DNA from: Endotrypanum monterogeii
Taxonomy: Eukaryota; Euglenozoa; Kinetoplastea; Trypanosomatida; Trypanosomatidae
NCBI GenBank assembly: GCA_000333855.2
Contig: CM007343.1
Span: forward strand, 568,059 to 632,058
Direction of reading: 5' to 3'
Length of the DNA: 64,000 nt
Below the pieces are notes generated by a model, which saw nothing but the letters and a program-made list of their open reading frames with translations, ran no database searches and was not told the origin of the DNA. Made by a program: the position numbers and the translations under genes. Below, one piece after another: positions 60,080 through 64,000 of this stretch (position 1 is the first letter of the stretch; the number at the start of each line of letters is the position of its first letter).

Positions 60080-63000
60080 CTACCCAAGGGTTTCGCGCTC
60101 CACGGCCAAGAGGTAGCCATGAGCCATCATCCAAGACCCTTGTCTCCTCGTCGAACCCCAACGCACCACCGCCACCGACCTCTGAATCATCGGCGCGCAA
60201 GGTCTCCGCTTGCTCCTCAGTGACAGCGCGTCCTTTCCCATCGCTGCCGTCGTCGTCGTCTCCCCGCAAAGGCGGTGGGAGCGTCCAGAGGGCATTATCA
60301 ACCGCTGTTGCTGCCACTGGTGACACTGGTGCATGCTCCTCCCCAATGTACCCGAGGAGCGACCCCCTCTCCTCCACCGTAGCTCTGCAGGGTCCTCTCG
60401 GCGGTCATTTCGGTGCTAATCATCTCCGGCGCAAGTCGCGGCGAGAAGACAGAGTTGTATCGCGTCATGATATCACCACCGCTGCGACCACAGTGAGGGC
60501 GTCAGTGGAGAGCCCCGCGGTAGTCACCACAACTGCGCAGCATGTAGCGACGCACGTGAGGGTAGATGATGGTACCCTAACAGCTGGCAGCAGTGGTTTG
60601 TCTTGTCAGCGCAAGCGAACTCGCTCGCCTTCAGTCGAAGACTTACACAGCGGTGGTGTACAGGAGCGCAATTATATGACAAAGATAGCCAGCTGTGCGC
60701 CCTCCGCGAGAGCCTGCGGTGATGAGAGCCAATTCAGCGGCACCGCCTCACGATCCGAGTCGATCATGCCACGGCTGCGCAGCGTGCGTCATTTTTCCAC
60801 CGCGAACGTGACCCGAACCGTCTTCTACCCCTCTCCCGCCGAGCCGCCCGTGTTGCTGCGGCGGGAGCCACCGGAGGCGGATTGCACACATGCTGTGGGT
60901 GCACCTGTCTCTATGCCTTCACCAGATTCGCGAAGGCTGTCAGTGATGCGGGGCGCGTGCGCGACCTCTGATAATTCTGTACAGACACATCCCAGCTGTT
61001 TTGCCGCGGCTTCTACCGAGCAGACTGAAGCTGGCACCGCATCCGCGGTGTCACCGGCCGTCGACGCCCCGCTTGATCCTGGATCTCAGTGGCAAGCTGG
61101 CGTGAGCAATGTGCGGCGCAGCAGCAGCGTCCCACTTTCGGGATGTAACACGATTCCCTCCGATTTAGCGATGACGGTGTCGGCAGAAGCATCGCTCTCT
61201 ACAGAGTCTGGGGAGCGGTTTCTTTCCGCACTGGAACATCAAAGGCGAGACTACCCCACGCCGCTTGCACGTGGCTCCTACTCCTCACCATCGCCATCGC
61301 CGCTGGAGGGATTGCCGTACACAGGTGGTGCACCCCATCTGTTTTCTGAGGCCCTGCATTCGCTTCCGAGCACACCGAGAGTGGTTTCCTCGATTTCTAC
61401 CGCACAACCCCTGCCACTGCTGACTGACGAACATAACTCCCCATTGCCGACAGCACCGCCGCAGCGCGCTAGCGAGTCGGAGGCGTTACCGTCAGCTAAT
61501 GCCATTCACGAGGCGTCGCTCCTTCAAAGTGGCTTACGTCATCCGCTGTCTTCGTTGTTCTCGTCTCCACCTCACCAGCGCGTGGTGCAGCCACCCTCAC
61601 CGCCGCTTGCCGACGTTACTCCAGCGTCTTCTGCCTGCGTGGTGCAGGCTCAGGCACGAGTTCTTGTTCCTGTTCCTGCCGGGGAAAATCAAATCCCGCC
61701 GTCGTCGTCTGTCGCGTTTTCTGCTTGCTTGACAGACGTGGGTGCGCACGTCACGCCGCTGTTGTCATCGCCGAAACAGTTGCCGGTGAGCCCGTGTCGC
61801 ATGCGCGGTGTTGCAGAGGAGACTAAGGGGGAGGCGTGCGATGATGCGCTTGAGCAGGAAATAGATGAGGACCTTCGGCTGTCAACGGATGTCGCCTTCA
61901 CCCCGTCCGGCACGGGCAGTGGCGCTCCGCCGTTCTTCTCGCAGTCGTCCATGATGCAAGAGGGGGAGGAGCAGGTGGAGGCGGATGGGTGCCCACTGGG
62001 GATAGACATCAAGAACGGGGGTGTCGCAATTCTGACGCCGACGAGCGACGGCGTCGGGCTGTGCTGCACCTCAAGAATGTACGATCAGGCGAGCTCCACA
62101 GGTTCCATCCTTCACTCCCAAGAGGAGGGTGCCGGTGGTTTGCCGATGGTCGAGTCCCCCCAACACTCCCCTGCTGTGGTTTTGCCAGCGTCGGATCCGC
62201 GAGTGCACCCGAATCTTGGCGGTGTCGTCGACACGGCTCCAGCGGACTCGGGCAGGGCAGCTCAGCTGAGATTCGTTGCCGGGTTCACCAATGCCTCAGC
62301 AGACCTGCAGTCTGCCCCGCCAACGCGGCCGGTTTCCGACGTCACAGCACCACCTCTTCCATCTGTGCTGGTGCCTGGTGCGGGGCTGTTGCCGCTCGGC
62401 ACTGTTACCGCTAGCGTTGCTGTTGGTGGCGGTCGATGCGCTGGCGCTGAGGGGATGGGCCGGGGTCGTCATCGCACTGTATTTTCATTGAGGTCGATGC
62501 TTGGCGGCGGTGCGATGGAGACTGCGCCACCCGATCCTCTTGTCGACCCATCGGCGCGTCTGCGTCATACGTCCGAGGTGCCTGCATTAGGCGAGTCGTG
62601 TTCGATTTCTGCGACCAGTGTGTCGGCTCCGGTTCCCGGCTCGTCATCCCCCGGGACTTGTGCTGCAAGTCTCCTACCTGATGTCAGTATGCCGCATGCA
62701 TTACCGGGTGCTCCAGCAAGCGATTTCTCTGATTTTCTGCCGACGTTGACGATCGGTAGCAAACCAAAAGCTGAGAGGTGCGAAGCGGAAGGTGCGGCGG
62801 CAGCAGTGTCAGCGCCGCCGCCACCGCCGCCGCCGTGGGGTGACACCCTACCTCCATCTCCCTGTAAGCCCACTCTATGGTCTTCAGATGCAACGGCTCA
62901 GGTCGTTCCCTCGTGCCTTGATGCTGGCTCCAACAGCAGTGGTGCACTTTGCCTGCCGGGGCGCCCGGGTCGCACATGCTTCAAGCTACACTCAGTTGTG

Positions 63001-64000
63001 CCCACGTCGTCATCATTATCCGCTGCTGCAGTAGTCGAGCCGACGACTGCGGCGCCGATCCGATCCATCGACTCGACTGAACCCACGCTATCACCATCCA
63101 CGAAGCTGCTGGGAGAGAAGTCTTGTTGCCAAAGCGGTTCTGCTGAGCAGCCGTATTCCCCAGGCAGCATCCCTGTATCGCCACAGCAAGCAGCGACGCT
63201 AGTGTCTACTGCGGAGGTTGTTGCTGACGCAACGCTTGGCATCACTACCCGCCTCTCGCGCTCTGTGGAGCGCACGTGCACGCCTTTTTTAAATCCAGAT
63301 TCTCTCACCAACGCACACGCAGAGTTGCCACGGTCAACTGCCATCAAATCACCTACGGCGGCTGTCTACTGTGCTCAGCCGTCACCTGTCAGTGCGGACG
63401 CAGCTGGGTATTATGGAGAACCCTCGATGCAGAGGCTCACGTCACCGCCGCCAATGGCTGCGGTGTCAGATCAGCAGCAGATTTCTTTGTCGTCGTACAA
63501 TCACGTCCACCCACTTGCTCCGAGCACTGTTGCTCCAATGGCACCATTCGTGGAGCATGTGGGCACCGCGTTGGCGTCTTGTGTTGCGCCTCACGGCGCG
63601 CAAGCATCAACACGCGATGTGGCGCGGCCCTCCCACCCGCGAGGGCAAGATGAAATGCCTTTTTCTTTTTTATCGCCGCTGCTACCCGCCACTGCAGGCG
63701 ATACGGAGAAGAATTTTTATGATCTGCCGCCTGCAGTCGGTCATTTCTACGCCACACGCCGTGGGATCACATCGCTGTACCCGTGGCAGCACGATTTGAT
63801 TTCCTGCTGTGAGGTTCGGCAAGGCTGCAGCTTCATTTACAGTCTTCCCACGAGCGGCGGCAAGACCCTCGTTGCTGAGCTTAGCCTCCTGCGCTGCGTA
63901 CTGAACCGTCGCAAGTCCAGTATCCTCGTCCTGCCCTTTGTATCACTAGCAGAGGAGAAGACGGTGGCGCTGCAGCAACTAACGGTGCACTTCAACTTCA
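60061..64000 (+). CDS. POLQ/HELQ-type DNA helicase, 5' part (partial)
   Basis: The frame is open from ATG 60061 to the window end (1,313 codons) with no stop; I checked every codon. An upstream in-frame TGA at 59992 bounds it, and a second ATG at 60076 is possible. Helicase core begins near residue 1220: YPWQHDLI at 1240, Walker A PTSGGKT at 1263-1269, a LVAE segment right after, and motif Ia LPFVSLAEEK at 1293-1302. This PTSxGKTLVAE...LPFVS pattern is characteristic of superfamily 2 helicases of the POLQ and HELQ (Hel308) group, which act in double-strand break and crosslink repair. Kinetoplastids are known to carry a helicase-only POLQ homologue. Everything before about 1220 is Ser/Pro/Thr/Ala-rich with no recognised domain, far longer than usual. 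Whether a polymerase domain follows is beyond the window. Confidence 0.88.
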   Translation, partial: MRRTVMTTQGFRAPRPRGSHEPSSKTLVSSSNPNAPPPPTSESSARKVSACSSVTARPFPSLPSSSSPRKGGGSVQRALSTAVAATGDTGACSSPMYPRSDPLSSTVALQGPLGGHFGANHLRRKSRREDRVVSRHDITTAATTVRASVESPAVVTTTAQHVATHVRVDDGTLTAGSSGLSCQRKRTRSPSVEDLHSGGVQERNYMTKIASCAPSARACGDESQFSGTASRSESIMPRLRSVRHFSTANVTRTVFYPSPAEPPVLLRREPPEADCTHAVGAPVSMPSPDSRRLSVMRGACATSDNSVQTHPSCFAAASTEQTEAGTASAVSPAVDAPLDPGSQWQAGVSNVRRSSSVPLSGCNTIPSDLAMTVSAEASLSTESGERFLSALEHQRRDYPTPLARGSYSSPSPSPLEGLPYTGGAPHLFSEALHSLPSTPRVVSSISTAQPLPLLTDEHNSPLPTAPPQRASESEALPSANAIHEASLLQSGLRHPLSSLFSSPPHQRVVQPPSPPLADVTPASSACVVQAQARVLVPVPAGENQIPPSSSVAFSACLTDVGAHVTPLLSSPKQLPVSPCRMRGVAEETKGEACDDALEQEIDEDLRLSTDVAFTPSGTGSGAPPFFSQSSMMQEGEEQVEADGCPLGIDIKNGGVAILTPTSDGVGLCCTSRMYDQASSTGSILHSQEEGAGGLPMVESPQHSPAVVLPASDPRVHPNLGGVVDTAPADSGRAAQLRFVAGFTNASADLQSAPPTRPVSDVTAPPLPSVLVPGAGLLPLGTVTASVAVGGGRCAGAEGMGRGRHRTVFSLRSMLGGGAMETAPPDPLVDPSARLRHTSEVPALGESCSISATSVSAPVPGSSSPGTCAASLLPDVSMPHALPGAPASDFSDFLPTLTIGSKPKAERCEAEGAAAAVSAPPPPPPPWGDTLPPSPCKPTLWSSDATAQVVPSCLDAGSNSSGALCLPGRPGRTCFKLHSVVPTSSSLSAAAVVEPTTAAPIRSIDSTEPTLSPSTKLLGEKSCCQSGSAEQPYSPGSIPVSPQQAATLVSTAEVVADATLGITTRLSRSVERTCTPFLNPDSLTNAHAELPRSTAIKSPTAAVYCAQPSPVSADAAGYYGEPSMQRLTSPPPMAAVSDQQQISLSSYNHVHPLAPSTVAPMAPFVEHVGTALASCVAPHGAQASTRDVARPSHPRGQDEMPFSFLSPLLPATAGDTEKNFYDLPPAVGHFYATRRGITSLYPWQHDLISCCEVRQGCSFIYSLPTSGGKTLVAELSLLRCVLNRRKSSILVLPFVSLAEEKTVALQQLTVHFNF

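Overview
The window looks like nuclear DNA of a trypanosomatid, most likely Leishmania in the broad sense. All twelve protein genes I can support lie on the + strand. None has a visible intron. They are GC-rich, and T/C-rich, microsatellite-laden spacers of 0.8-3.2 kb separate them. Strong polypyrimidine tracts followed by AG sit just upstream of the coding starts, as expected for spliced-leader trans-splicing of a polycistronic transcription unit. The gene content (C-5 sterol desaturase, axonemal dynein heavy chain, Rev3, Elp3-like enzyme, POLQ/HELQ-type helicase) fits this. From memory only and unchecked, the desaturase-dynein order resembles part of Leishmania chromosome 23.

Layout: 282-4268, large unrecognised protein. 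6836-9064, disordered protein with a C-terminal membrane anchor and an RVxF-like motif. 11641-12543, C-5 sterol desaturase. 14768-29047, 4,759-residue axonemal dynein heavy chain. 29583-29602, a run of 20 N flanked by two versions of what looks like one locus. 30978-31538, small YceI-like protein. 33046-42387, DNA polymerase zeta catalytic subunit (Rev3), 3,113 residues. 43198-45414, unrecognised protein with a mitochondrial-type N-terminus. 46225-48321, divergent Elp3-like radical-SAM/GNAT enzyme. 49616-50866, unrecognised single-pass protein, probably mitochondrial. 51904-53067, mitochondrial carrier. 56228-57688, protein with a thioredoxin-like domain. 60061 to the window end, 5' part of a POLQ/HELQ-type helicase with about 1,230 low-complexity residues before the helicase core.

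The genes do not form a functional operon. They cover sterol synthesis, flagellar motility, damage-tolerance DNA synthesis and repair, tRNA or acetylation chemistry, and mitochondrial transport. Co-location reflects the polycistronic transcription style, and individual expression is expected to be set by trans-splicing, polyadenylation and UTR elements. I saw no tRNA, rRNA, CRISPR array or intact transposon. The most notable points are the non-canonical Elp3 cysteine motif, the YceI-like protein in a eukaryote, the huge N-terminal extension of the helicase, the possible tail-anchored RVxF protein, the cysteine-rich thioredoxin-like site, and a probable assembly artefact around the gap.
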